From Rhodococcus oryzae (GTDB lineage: Bacteria; Actinomycetota; Actinomycetes; Mycobacteriales; Mycobacteriaceae), in the NCBI RefSeq assembly GCF_005049235.1, contig NZ_SUMD01000001.1, forward strand, positions 682,001 through 746,000: 64,000 nucleotides of DNA, written 5' to 3'. The notes below the pieces were generated by a model, which saw only the letters and a program-made list of their open reading frames with translations, was not told where the DNA came from and ran no database searches. The position numbers and the translations under genes were made by a program. Each line of letters opens with the position of its first letter. Position 1 is the first letter of the stretch. Below are positions 19,534 to 27,788 of this stretch, in pieces.

Positions 19534-20903
19534 CTGGGCTGCTCCTCGGGACGGGACTGGGGATCGGACTCGGGCTTGATCTCGGGATGCGGCATCAGCT
19601 GTTGCGACCACTCTAGAACAGCGGCCTCCTCGGCCGTGGGCCCCGCACCCTCGTCGCTCGGCGGCCCGTCGTGCCCATTGTCGTTGCGGGGCATCTGAAT
19701 CCGCACCTCGGTCCCGCGCCCCACCGTGGAACGCACCTCCACCGCGCCGCCACGACGTTCGATCCGGGCCCTGATCGACTTGGCCAGGCCCTGCCGATCC
19801 TCCGGCACCGCGTCCACATCGAAACCGGTACCGCGGTCGCGCACAAACACATTCACCTCATCGGCCTCCGCCTCGGCGAACAGGTCGACATTCGTCTCGC
19901 CGGAATGCTTGGCGGCGTTGACCAGTGCCTCACGGGTGGCGCCCAGCAAGGCCGTGATGCTCTCCTTCGACAGCCCCGACTCGGCCGGGCCGACGTCGAG
20001 CCGGACATCTCCGACGGTGACAGGGCGCACCGTGATGCCGTGCTGGTCCTCGATCTCGCCCGCGATGGTCCGCAGCGCCTCGGCCAGGCTGGCGTGCGCG
20101 GCCTCCCCGCCGTCGAACAGCCACTTGCGCAGCTCGCGTTCCTGCCCGCGCGCGAGGCGCGTGACCTCCTGGGGTCGGTCGGCCTGCTTCTGGATCAACG
20201 CCAGCGTCTGCAGCACCGAATCGTGCAGGTGCGAGGCGATCTCCTCGCGCTCCTCGTTCCGGATCCGGGCGGCCCGCTCGTCACCGAGATCCCGCCACAT
20301 CCGCAGCCACAGCGGCACGGTCAGCAGCCCGGCGCCGATCAGCGTCACCAACACGGCCAGCAGCGACGACCGCAGCGAGTTCAGGTCGACCCGCGCGATC
20401 ACCACCACGCCGAGGCCGATCACGATGAGGCTGGCACCGCCGAGCACCCGCGCCCAGGTCAGCACCGTCGGCCGCTGTGGCAGCCCGAGCGCCGAACGCG
20501 GCCCGCCCGAATCGAACTCGCGCCACACCAGCGCAGCACCGACGGCCACCACGATCACCGGGGCTATCACCGAAGCCGCGCTACCGCTGAACAGCCAGGC
20601 CAACGACGCGGACAGCGCCAGTCCGATCACCGCGAGCCCGAGGGCCCGGCGTCGCTCCACGGGGCTCGGTGGCTCGGTGTCCGAGCCGGGAGGGGTGAAG
20701 ATCCACAGCAGCCCGTAGGCGACGATGCCCGCCCCGGCCAGCGCGGCGAGGAACACGAACGCCACCCGCACCTTGAGGACGTCGATACCGAGATGGTCGG
20801 CTATCCCGCCCGCGACACCACCGACCACCCGACCGCCGACACGGCGCTCGAGGCGGGAGTAGGGCGCCTCTCCGGTGGGGAGGGCACGCGGGACCGGCTG
20901 CAC
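19530..20903 (-). CDS. PspC-domain sensor histidine kinase (EsrS-like)
   Basis: 457-residue membrane kinase. The N-terminal PspC domain (residues 20-75) includes RVVGGVAGGIADHLGIDV and a helix ending LLWIFTPPG. Further TM helices lie at about 88-106, 112-126, 152-171 and 181-200. The HisKA_3 domain has HLHDSVLQTLA with H227 as probable phosphorylation site, and the HATPase region includes REALVNAAKHSG and RDRGTGFD. No periplasmic loop of any size, so sensing is probably intramembrane, as in other PspC/Lia kinases. GTG start at 20903: the operator-to-start spacing matches the two other sites of the regulon, which supports it. Confidence 0.9.
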   Translation of the reverse strand: MQPVPRALPTGEAPYSRLERRVGGRVVGGVAGGIADHLGIDVLKVRVAFVFLAALAGAGIVAYGLLWIFTPPGSDTEPPSPVERRRALGLAVIGLALSASLAWLFSGSAASVIAPVIVVAVGAALVWREFDSGGPRSALGLPQRPTVLTWARVLGGASLIVIGLGVVVIARVDLNSLRSSLLAVLVTLIGAGLLTVPLWLRMWRDLGDERAARIRNEEREEIASHLHDSVLQTLALIQKQADRPQEVTRLARGQERELRKWLFDGGEAAHASLAEALRTIAGEIEDQHGITVRPVTVGDVRLDVGPAESGLSKESITALLGATREALVNAAKHSGETNVDLFAEAEADEVNVFVRDRGTGFDVDAVPEDRQGLAKSIRARIERRGGAVEVRSTVGRGTEVRIQMPRNDNGHDGPPSDEGAGPTAEEAAVLEWSQQLMPHPEIKPESDPQSRPEEQPR

Positions 20904-20938
20904 ACCATCGATGGTGGCACGCCGACCGCCCGACGCGC

Positions 20939-20956
20939 ATCAGGGTCCGACCCTGA
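20939..20956. promoter_or_regulatory. Predicted response-regulator site upstream of the PspC histidine kinase
   Basis: ATCAGGGTCCGACCCTGA, containing the perfect palindrome TCAGGGTC-C-GACCCTGA. It lies 53 nt (first base to first base) from the GTG of the kinase gene on the minus strand. It has the same form and the same distance as the sites at 20995 and 23643, which suggests autoregulation. Confidence 0.65.
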
Positions 20957-20994
20957 ACCGACCACGGGCACCCCGACCCGGTCCGCGGCGAAAG

Positions 20995-21012
20995 ATCAGG
21001 GTTTCTCCCGAT
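20995..21012. promoter_or_regulatory. Predicted response-regulator site upstream of the first PspC gene
   Basis: ATCAGGGTTTCTCCCGAT: inverted repeat ATCAGG-N6-CCCGAT with one arm mismatch, 53 nt before the ATG at 21048. It is matched by nearly identical flanking sequence (GCGAAAGATC here, ACGAAAGATC at the second PspC gene). Confidence 0.65.
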
Positions 21013-21047
21013 GTGCACGGCGGCCTGCGCCGACGACGATTGTCATC

Positions 21048-22445
21048 ATGAGCAATCCGAACTTCCAGGAACAGCTGCACGAGTTGTGGCGCACCCGTCC
21101 GGTGCGGTTGCCCAGGCAGGGGCCGATCGCGGGCGTCGCCGCCGGAATCGGCCACCGCTACCGCGTGGATCCCGTGCTGATCCGGGTCGCCTTCGCGGTG
21201 TCGACCGTCTTCGGCGGGGTCGGCATCGTCCTCTATCTCGCCGGCTGGCTGCTGCTCCCCCAAGCGGGCGACCAGACGTCCGCGGCGGAATCGCTCGTCG
21301 GCCGCGGGCACAGCTCGGAGTCCGGCACCAAGACGGTGGTGCTCGCGGTCGCCCTGATCATCGCGCTCAGCACGCTCGGACCCGTCGGTGTCGGGGCGGG
21401 CGGCTCCGGCCTGATCAGCCTCGCGCTGATGCTCGGCGGCCTGTGGCTGCTCTACCAGCGCACACCGGTGCCACCGGCGCTGCCAGCGGATGCTCATCCG
21501 GCGAACGCTCACACCGGCGTGATGTTCCCGCCGAGCCCGTTCCCGTCGACGGCGCCGTACACGGTCGGCGCGTACACGACGCTGCCGCAGACCTACGAGC
21601 CCTCGACGCCGCCCACCGCCCCGACGCCGGAGCCGGCATCGGCAGCACCCGCCGACGCGGCCGAGGCCGCCGCAGCTGCGGCTCCCGAGGCAGCTCCGGC
21701 TCCCGAGGACATGGCCGCCGCTCCCGGCGCGGCCGCGAGCACGGACACCGGCGCAGTCACGACCGACGTCCCCCAGCCCCCGGCCTGGGACCCGCTCGGC
21801 GTCGCGCCCTTCGCCTGGGATCTGCCCGAGCCCACCCCGCCCGCACCGCCCGTGCTCCCGAAACCGCCGAAGTCCCGCCTGACCACCACGGTGCTCGGCC
21901 TGGCCATCATCGCGGCCGCGGCCACCTGGGCGGTCAGCTCTGCCACCAACGCGGAGTGGCTGACCCCCGCCCGGATCGGGGCCGTCGCGCTCGCCGTGAT
22001 CGGCATCGGAATGCTCATCGGAGCCTTCCTGCGGAGGGGCTACGGACTGCTGGTCGTGACCGGGCCGCTGATCGGCTTCGTACTGTTGGCCTCGCTGATC
22101 GGGCCCATCGATTGGAACACCGAGAACATGGGTGAGAAGTCGTGGAAGCCCACGGCGGCGGCGGACCTCCAGTCCGAATACTCCGGCCGGTTCGGAGATT
22201 TCACGCTCGACCTGCGCTCCCTCCAGCTCGACAAGGACACGACGGTCGACGTGGACCTGAGCATGGGCAGCTTCAGGGTGTACGTCCCCGAGAACATGGA
22301 CGTGAAGAACACGTGCTCGATGGCGTTTGGGGAGACCAACTGCCTGCCCGAGGGCATCAACGGTGGGGCCGACGGAACCGGAGGCCCCGTACTGACACTC
22401 AACATGGACGGAACGTTCGGAGAGATGCGGGTGGATCGTGGCTGA
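21048..22445 (+). CDS. PspC-domain membrane protein with LiaF-like C-terminal part
   Basis: 465 residues. The N-terminal PspC domain (about 20-75: RLPRQGPIAGVAAGIGHRY, then LYLAGWLLLP) and another TM helix are followed by a long Ala/Pro-rich linker (about residues 140-275). Then come a TM bundle (280-350) and a soluble domain with VDVDLSMGSFRVYVPENMDV, like the LiaF/DUF2154 beta domain. It is a candidate EsrI-like membrane inhibitor or effector of the divergent PspC kinase. The start is the ATG at 21048, probably leaderless. The next two genes overlap it head to tail, so this is a three-gene operon. Confidence 0.85.
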   Translation: MSNPNFQEQLHELWRTRPVRLPRQGPIAGVAAGIGHRYRVDPVLIRVAFAVSTVFGGVGIVLYLAGWLLLPQAGDQTSAAESLVGRGHSSESGTKTVVLAVALIIALSTLGPVGVGAGGSGLISLALMLGGLWLLYQRTPVPPALPADAHPANAHTGVMFPPSPFPSTAPYTVGAYTTLPQTYEPSTPPTAPTPEPASAAPADAAEAAAAAAPEAAPAPEDMAAAPGAAASTDTGAVTTDVPQPPAWDPLGVAPFAWDLPEPTPPAPPVLPKPPKSRLTTTVLGLAIIAAAATWAVSSATNAEWLTPARIGAVALAVIGIGMLIGAFLRRGYGLLVVTGPLIGFVLLASLIGPIDWNTENMGEKSWKPTAAADLQSEYSGRFGDFTLDLRSLQLDKDTTVDVDLSMGSFRVYVPENMDVKNTCSMAFGETNCLPEGINGGADGTGGPVLTLNMDGTFGEMRVDRG

Positions 22446-22653
22446 GAACACCGAAACCACAGACAAGGCGGGGCGCCGCCCCTCGGCACTGCTCCTGCTC
22501 TCGGGACTGGCCGCGCTGCTGGTCAGCGTGTGGGCCCTGATCGGGCCGTTCCACTTCGAGTCCCTCGGGGACGCCCAGTTCCGGTGGATCATCGTGATCG
22601 CCGCGGTGGTCGCCGGCCTGGGTCTGGTCTTCGCGCCCGGCCGCCGCAAATAG
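22438..22653 (+). CDS. Small membrane protein of the PspC operon
   Basis: 71 residues, GTG start overlapping the upstream gene by 8 nt. Two transmembrane helices (about 17-36 and 47-65) with a short loop and a basic C-terminus GRRK. No family recognised with certainty; it resembles the small helper proteins found beside PspC genes in actinobacteria. Coupling by overlap on both sides argues that it is a real gene. Confidence 0.7.
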   Translation: MAENTETTDKAGRRPSALLLLSGLAALLVSVWALIGPFHFESLGDAQFRWIIVIAAVVAGLGLVFAPGRRK

Positions 22654-23582
22654 TGCCGCCGATCCCCGACTCCTACGGCGCCCGGGTGCGTTCCTACGCC
22701 CCGGACGCCGAGGAGTGGTTGCGGCGACTGCCCGGACTGATCGCGCGCCTGCTGGACGAGTGGGGGCTAACCTGGGACGGCTCTCAGCTCTGGCACGGCA
22801 ATGTCGCCGTCGTGATCCCGGTCCTGCTGCCCGACGGCACGCCCGCCGCGCTGAAGGTGTCGTACCCGAGCTTCGAGTCCGCGAGGGAGTCGGCGGCGCT
22901 CGCGCGCTGGGGCGGCAGGGGCGCGGTCCGCATGCTGCGCGCCGACCCCGACGAGCAGGCAATCCTGCTCGAACGCCTGGATCCGACCCGGTCGCTGCTG
23001 AGCGTGCCGGTGCCGCAGGCGATCCCGATCTGGGGTGCGCTGATGCGCGGACTGTCCATCGTCGTGCCAGACGGCGAGTTCGACACCCTGCCGGACCTGG
23101 CCGCGCGCTGGGCGGAGCAACTGCCGGACCTGTGGCGGCGCCTCGGCAGGCCGTGCCCGCAGTGGCTCATCGAGGACGCCGTCGCCGTGTGTCGGGAACC
23201 GGCGGGCGGTGCGGTATTGGTCCACACGGACCTGCATTTCGAGAACGTCCTCGCGGGCCCGGACGACTGGCGGGCCATCGACCCCAAGCCGCTGTCCGCG
23301 GTCGGCGAGTTCGCGGTCGCGCCGATGCTGTGGAATCGCCTGGCGGACTTGGACGGCCGGCGCGGCGCAGGCCTGCGGGCACGCTGTGACGACCTCGCCG
23401 ACTCGGCCGGGCTCGACAGGGAACTGGCGCGGCGATGGTCGATCGCGCGCGAGGTGGACAACCATCTCGACTATCTGAGCATGGGCGAGGCCGCGGACGC
23501 GCAGCGTTCGTTGTGGGTCGCGACCGCGCTGTCCGGGCGCGAGGACCCCCATGTCGACCCGGCCGCGCTGGCCGCACCCTGA
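22653..23582 (+). CDS. APH(6)/hydroxyurea-kinase-family phosphotransferase
   Basis: 309-residue cytosolic kinase of the streptomycin 6-phosphotransferase/hydroxyurea kinase family. The family signature is visible: VLVHTDLHFENVLAG with catalytic Asp, then the DPKPLSAVGEFAVAP metal-binding segment, and a N-lobe ALKVSYP lysine. GTG start shares one base with the stop of the preceding gene (TAGTG). It could phosphorylate an aminoglycoside or an endogenous small molecule; sequence alone cannot say which. Its place inside an envelope-stress operon is unusual. Confidence 0.82.
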   Translation: MPPIPDSYGARVRSYAPDAEEWLRRLPGLIARLLDEWGLTWDGSQLWHGNVAVVIPVLLPDGTPAALKVSYPSFESARESAALARWGGRGAVRMLRADPDEQAILLERLDPTRSLLSVPVPQAIPIWGALMRGLSIVVPDGEFDTLPDLAARWAEQLPDLWRRLGRPCPQWLIEDAVAVCREPAGGAVLVHTDLHFENVLAGPDDWRAIDPKPLSAVGEFAVAPMLWNRLADLDGRRGAGLRARCDDLADSAGLDRELARRWSIAREVDNHLDYLSMGEAADAQRSLWVATALSGREDPHVDPAALAAP

Positions 23583-23642
23583 GACGCCGGAGCGGAGCCT
23601 GCGCAGCGACCCTGACACGGCCCCGAGTCCGCCCGACGAAAG

Positions 23643-23660
23643 ATCGGGGTGCTTCCCGAT
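23643..23660. promoter_or_regulatory. Predicted response-regulator site upstream of the second PspC gene
   Basis: ATCGGGGTGCTTCCCGAT: perfect inverted repeat ATCGGG-N6-CCCGAT, 53 nt before the ATG at 23696. Downstream TATTGA (23686-23691) could be the -10, so that transcription begins about at the start codon. Confidence 0.65.
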
Positions 23661-23695
23661 GGTGCGCGCCGCGGCCGGTCGACAGTATTGATCAC

Positions 23696-24100
23696 ATGAT
23701 CACGAACGAGACCGCGACGCCGAAAAGCACTTTCCTCCAGGACCTTCCGCAGCGACTGCCCGATGAGGGACTGATCGCGGGTGTCGGCGCCGGGATCGCG
23801 CGCCGACTGAACGTGAGCACGACGAGCGTCCGGCTGGCGCTGCTGCTCTCGCTGCTGTTCGCAGGCGCGGGTGTCCCCGTCTACCTCGCCGCCTGGCTCC
23901 TCATGCGAAAGCCGAACGAAACCATGTCGATGGGCGAGTCGCTGCTCAGCACGGACAGCGGCGAGTCCAAGACCATGCCGATCGTGCTGGCCACCGCGAC
24001 CGTCATCACCACGGTCGGCTGCGCCCTCCCGGTCGGCGCGGGCCTGCTCGGCATGATCGCGCTGGTCGGCGGCTACCTGTACCTGGACGGCCGGAAATGA
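23696..24100 (+). CDS. PspC-domain protein (second copy)
   Basis: 134 residues: a short polar N-terminus, PspC domain (LPDEGLIAGVGAGIARRLNV, then VYLAAWLLMRKP) and a C-terminal two-helix segment. It has its own promoter and predicted regulator site rather than being read only from the upstream operon. Presumed envelope-stress membrane protein. It is followed at once by a strong hairpin shared with guaA. Confidence 0.85.
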   Translation: MITNETATPKSTFLQDLPQRLPDEGLIAGVGAGIARRLNVSTTSVRLALLLSLLFAGAGVPVYLAAWLLMRKPNETMSMGESLLSTDSGESKTMPIVLATATVITTVGCALPVGAGLLGMIALVGGYLYLDGRK

Positions 24101-24144
24101 CTGAGCGCGTGTTGCACCCCGGTCGGGGTGCAACACGCGCTCAG
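24101..24144. terminator. Bidirectional terminator between pspC and guaA
   Basis: Perfect 20-bp inverted repeat: left arm CTGAGCGCGTGTTGCACCCC (24101-24120), loop GGTC, right arm its exact complement (24125-24144). It begins right after the PspC stop and ends 14 nt before the guaA stop; the genes converge here. Confidence 0.85.
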
Positions 24145-24158
24145 GGCGGCGGAGCCGC

Positions 24159-25745
24159 CTACTCCCACTCGATGGTGCCCGGCGGCTTGCTGGTCACGTC
24201 CAGCACCACCCGGTTCACCTCGGCCACCTCGTTGGTGATGCGGGTGGAGATCCGCTCGAGCACGTCGTACGGCAAGCGCGTCCAGTCCGCGGTCATGGCG
24301 TCCTCGCTGGAGACCGGGCGCAGCACGATCGGGTGACCGTAGGTGCGGCCGTCGCCCTGCACACCGACACTGCGCACGTCGGCAAGCAGCACCACCGGGC
24401 ACTGCCAGATCTGCCCGTCCAGGCCGGCGGCCGTCAGCTCTTCGCGCGCAATGGAATCCGCCTGGCGCAGCGTCTCCAACCGATCCTGGTCGACCGAGCC
24501 GACGATGCGGATCGCGAGGCCGGGGCCGGGGAACGGCTGCCGGGCGACGATCTCCTCCGGCAGGCCGAGCGCGCGGCCGACCGCACGGACCTCGTCCTTG
24601 AACAGCAGCCGCAGCGGCTCGACCAGCTTGAACTGCAGGTCCTCCGGCAGGCCGCCGACGTTGTGGTGACTCTTGATGTTCGCGGTGCCGGTGCCGCCGC
24701 CGGACTCGACGACGTCCGGGTACAGGGTGCCCTGGACCAGGAAGTCGACGGTCTCACCGTGCGCGGCGCTCTCGCCGAGCACCTCGGAGACCGCGCCCTC
24801 GAAGCTGCGGATGAACTCGCGGCCGATGATCTTGCGCTTGGTCTCCGGATCGGAGACGCCCTCGAGCTCACCGAGGAAGGTGTCGACCGCATCGACGGTG
24901 ATCAGCTTCGCGCCGGTCGCGGCGACGAAGTCCTGTTGGACCTGCTCGCGCTCGCCCGCCCGCAGCAGGCCGTGGTCGACGAACACACAGGTGAGCTTGT
25001 CGCCGATCGCGCGCTGGACGAGCGCCGCCGCCACCGCGGAGTCGACGCCGCCGGACAATCCGCAGATCGCCTGTCCGTCGCCGACCTGCTCGCGGACCTG
25101 CTCGATCAGCGACTCGGCGATGTTCGCGGCGGTCCAGCTGGACGGGATGCCCGCGATCTCGTGCAGGAAGCGGCTCAGCACCTGCTGGCCGTGCGGGGAA
25201 TGCAGCACCTCGGGGTGGTACTGGACGCCCGCGAGGCGCCGGGCGCGGTCCTCGAACGCGGCGACGGGCGCGCCCGCACTGGTGGCGGTCACCTCGAAGC
25301 CCTTGGGCGCATCGGTGACCGCGTCGCCGTGGCTCATCCACACCGGCTGGGTGGTGGGCAGGCCCTCGTGCAGCACGCCGCCGTCCACGCTGAGCTGGGT
25401 GCGTCCGTACTCGCGGGTTCCGGTGTGGGTGACGGTGCCGCCGAGCGCACCCGCCATCGCCTGGAATCCGTAACAGATTCCGAACACCGGGATGTCGTGG
25501 TCGAAGAGTCGGGCGTCCAGCTGCGGGGCGCCTTCCTCGTACACGCTCGACGGTCCGCCGGAGAGGATCACCGCGAGCGGCTTGCGCTCGACGATCTCTT
25601 CGATGGTCGCCGTGTGCGGGACCACCTCCGAGTAGACGTTGGCCTCCCGCACCCGGCGAGCGATCAGCTGCGCGTACTGCGCCCCGAAATCGACGACGAG
25701 AACGGGCTGCTGCTGAGCTGGGCCGGAGTGCTGGGTATCTGCCAC
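24159..25745 (-). CDS. guaA: GMP synthase (glutamine-hydrolysing)
   Basis: Converts XMP, ATP and glutamine to GMP, the last step of guanine nucleotide synthesis. 528 residues. The N-terminal class I glutaminase has the Cys nucleophile in [11 protein letters not shown] and a His-Glu pair in YHPEVLHS. The ATP-pyrophosphatase P-loop is [12 protein letters not shown]. The C-terminal dimerisation domain ends with the conserved [13 protein letters not shown] start. With guaB2 and guaB3 nearby, the window holds the full IMP-to-GMP branch on the minus strand, interrupted only by choD. Confidence 0.98.
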   Translation of the reverse strand: MADTQHSGPAQQQPVLVVDFGAQYAQLIARRVREANVYSEVVPHTATIEEIVERKPLAVILSGGPSSVYEEGAPQLDARLFDHDIPVFGICYGFQAMAGALGGTVTHTGTREYGRTQLSVDGGVLHEGLPTTQPVWMSHGDAVTDAPKGFEVTATSAGAPVAAFEDRARRLAGVQYHPEVLHSPHGQQVLSRFLHEIAGIPSSWTAANIAESLIEQVREQVGDGQAICGLSGGVDSAVAAALVQRAIGDKLTCVFVDHGLLRAGEREQVQQDFVAATGAKLITVDAVDTFLGELEGVSDPETKRKIIGREFIRSFEGAVSEVLGESAAHGETVDFLVQGTLYPDVVESGGGTGTANIKSHHNVGGLPEDLQFKLVEPLRLLFKDEVRAVGRALGLPEEIVARQPFPGPGLAIRIVGSVDQDRLETLRQADSIAREELTAAGLDGQIWQCPVVLLADVRSVGVQGDGRTYGHPIVLRPVSSEDAMTADWTRLPYDVLERISTRITNEVAEVNRVVLDVTSKPPGTIEWE

Positions 25746-25815
25746 GTGGCCAGTCTAATCGGCCCAGCTCCCCCGCCCCGCGCGCCCCATGACCGGCTCG
25801 GCCTGCCCGAACGCC

Positions 25816-25848
25816 GGAAGCCCCCGACCACACGGGTCGGGGGCTTCC
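25816..25848. terminator. Terminator downstream of choD
   Basis: GGAAGCCCCCGACC (25816-25829), loop ACACG, then the exact complement (25835-25848): a 14-bp GC-rich stem 17 nt beyond the choD stop. Confidence 0.8.
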
Positions 25849-25864
25849 TGGGGTCGAACGGCGG

Positions 25865-27658
25865 TCAGGCCGCGCCGGTTCCGGTCTTCTCCTGCGCGGC
25901 ACCGCCGCTGATGTTCTGAGCGGCACCGCCGCTGCCATCATGAGCGGCACCGCCGCTGCGGATCTCCACGATCGGCAGAACAAGAGCCGCGGGGGCGCTC
26001 GCGGGCACCACCGGGCTGTTGGGCGCGATCGGGTTGATCCGCCGGTAGCCCTCGCCCTGCGCCGGACGCAGATCCTGCTCGCCCTTGTTCGGCCACAGCG
26101 ACGCCGCGCGCTCGGCCTGCGCGCTGATCGTCAGCGACGGGTTCACGCCCAGGTTCGCCGACACCGATGCCCCGTCGACCACGCTCAGGGTCGGGTAGCC
26201 GTACACGCGGTGGTACGGGTCGATGACCCCGTGCTCGCGGTCCGACCCGATCGCGCAGCCACCGAGGAAGTGCGCGGTCAGCGGGATGTTGAAGATCTCG
26301 CCCCAGGTGCCACCCGCGATGCCGTCGATCTTCTCGGCGATCCGCCGAGTGGCGTCGTTGCCCGCCGGGATCCACGTCGGGTTCGGCTCGCCGTGGCCCT
26401 GCCTGCTCGTGACCTTGCGACCGAAGACACCGCGCTTGGTGTAGGTGGTGATCGAGTTGTCCAGGTTCTGCATGACCAGGGCGATGATGGTGCGCTCGCT
26501 CCAGTTCTTCACCGTGAGCATGCGCAGCATCTGCATCGGGTTCTTCGCGACGACGCCGAGGAACTTCACCCAGCGGGGGGTGGTGCCGCCGCCGTCGGTC
26601 ATCAACGTCTGCAGCAGACCCATCGCGTTCGAGCCCTTGCCGTAGCGCACCGGCTCGATGTGGGTGTCCGCGGTCGGGTGGAACGAGGAGGTGATGGCGA
26701 CGCCCTTGGTCAGGTCCATCGCCGGGTCCACCGTCAGCTTGCCCGCGCCGACGATCGATTCGGAGTTGGTGCGGGTGAGTTCGCCGAGCTTGTCGGACAG
26801 CCGCGGCAGCGAGCCGCTGTCCTTCATCTCGTGCATCAGGTGCTGGGTGCCCCAGGTGCCGGCTGCGAGCACGACATTCTGCGCGGTGTAGGTCTTGTGG
26901 TTCTTGCGGATCTTGGCGCCGGTGCGCCGGGTCACCACGTCCCAGCTGCCGTCGGAGGCCTCGTGCAGCCCGGTCACCGTGGTCATCGGGATGATCGTGG
27001 CCCCGGCCTTCTCGGCGAGGCCGAGGTAGTTCTTCACCAGGGTGTTCTTCGCGCCGTGCCGGCAGCCGGTCATGCACTCGCCGCACTCGATACATCCGGT
27101 GCGGTCCGGGCCCGCGCCGCCGAAGTAGGGGTCGGGCACGGTCTTGCCCGGCTCGCCGAAGAAGACGCCGACCGGGGTCTGGATGAAGGTGTCGCCGACG
27201 CCCATGTCCTCGGCCACCGACTTGATGACCTCGTCCGCGGGGGTCATGTGCGGGTTCTGCACGACGCCGAGCATCTTGCGGGCCTGGTCGTAGTACGGGC
27301 TGAGCTCGTCGTGCCAGTCGGTGATGTCACGCCACTGCGGGTCCTCGAAGAAGGAGGCAGGCGGCTTGTAGAGGGTGTTGGCGTAGTTCAGCGATCCACC
27401 ACCGACGCCCGCGCCCGCGAGGATCAGCACGTCGCGCAGCAGGTGCACGCGCTGGATGCCGTAGCAGCCGAGCGCGGGCGCCCAGAGGAACCGCTTGAGG
27501 TCCCAGCTGGTCTTCGCGAAGTCCGCGTCGGCGTACCGACGGCCGGCCTCGAGAATGCCGACCCGGTACCCCTTCTCCACCAACCGCAGCGCCGTCACGC
27601 TGCCTCCGAAGCCGGATCCGACGATCAGGACATCGAAGTCCGTTGCACGCTTGCCCAT
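25865..27658 (-). CDS. choD: GMC-family flavoprotein oxidoreductase, ChoD-like (putative cholesterol oxidase)
   Basis: FAD-dependent oxidoreductase, 597 residues. ADP-binding motif VGSGFGGSVTA at 12-22, E in ILEAGRR, and a GGGSLNYAN flavin-contact region. There is also a cysteine-rich stretch CIECGECMTGC characteristic of this ChoD subgroup. The C-terminal motif ends SVVDGASVSANLGVNPSL. In M. tuberculosis the orthologue sits in the same order (guaA, ..., choD, guaB3, guaB2). Cholesterol oxidase activity is assumed by family, not shown by sequence. The last about 30 residues contain three SGGAAxxx repeats. Upstream lies a TTACT-N4-AGTAT palindrome. Confidence 0.88.
   Translation of the reverse strand: MGKRATDFDVLIVGSGFGGSVTALRLVEKGYRVGILEAGRRYADADFAKTSWDLKRFLWAPALGCYGIQRVHLLRDVLILAGAGVGGGSLNYANTLYKPPASFFEDPQWRDITDWHDELSPYYDQARKMLGVVQNPHMTPADEVIKSVAEDMGVGDTFIQTPVGVFFGEPGKTVPDPYFGGAGPDRTGCIECGECMTGCRHGAKNTLVKNYLGLAEKAGATIIPMTTVTGLHEASDGSWDVVTRRTGAKIRKNHKTYTAQNVVLAAGTWGTQHLMHEMKDSGSLPRLSDKLGELTRTNSESIVGAGKLTVDPAMDLTKGVAITSSFHPTADTHIEPVRYGKGSNAMGLLQTLMTDGGGTTPRWVKFLGVVAKNPMQMLRMLTVKNWSERTIIALVMQNLDNSITTYTKRGVFGRKVTSRQGHGEPNPTWIPAGNDATRRIAEKIDGIAGGTWGEIFNIPLTAHFLGGCAIGSDREHGVIDPYHRVYGYPTLSVVDGASVSANLGVNPSLTISAQAERAASLWPNKGEQDLRPAQGEGYRRINPIAPNSPVVPASAPAALVLPIVEIRSGGAAHDGSGGAAQNISGGAAQEKTGTGAA
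25896..25958. repeat. Three tandem 24-bp repeats in the 3' end of choD
   Basis: GCGGCACCGCCGCTG occurs at 25896, 25920 and 25944, exactly 24 nt apart. In the choD frame each copy encodes SGGAA plus three variable residues (SGGAAHDG, SGGAAQNI, SGGAAQEK). Confidence 0.9.
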
Positions 27659-27688
27659 CTGGACACCTCCACCATGAACCTGGATTAG

Positions 27689-27702
27689 TTACTCGTCAGT
27701 AT
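27689..27702. promoter_or_regulatory. Operator-like palindrome upstream of choD
   Basis: TTACTCGTCAGTAT, i.e. TTACT-N4-AGTAT, 31 nt upstream of the choD ATG. The arms and spacer length match those of the palindrome before the fatty acyl reductase (6216-6231). Probably a TetR-family site. Confidence 0.5.
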
Positions 27703-27788
27703 GCACCGGATCCCTGTGACCGATGCCACAAGGGTTACCTAACTGTAACGACAGGTATCAGGAACAGGCGGAATACCGACGAGCGACG

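Noticed and set aside
24333-25919. 528-codon open frame on the plus strand opposite guaA
   Set aside because: Shadow frame caused by high third-position GC; no homology, Arg/Gly/Ala-biased composition, opposite a certain gene.
25940-27688. 582-codon plus-strand frame opposite choD
   Set aside because: Antisense shadow of ChoD, whose flavin and active-site motifs are clear in the minus frame.
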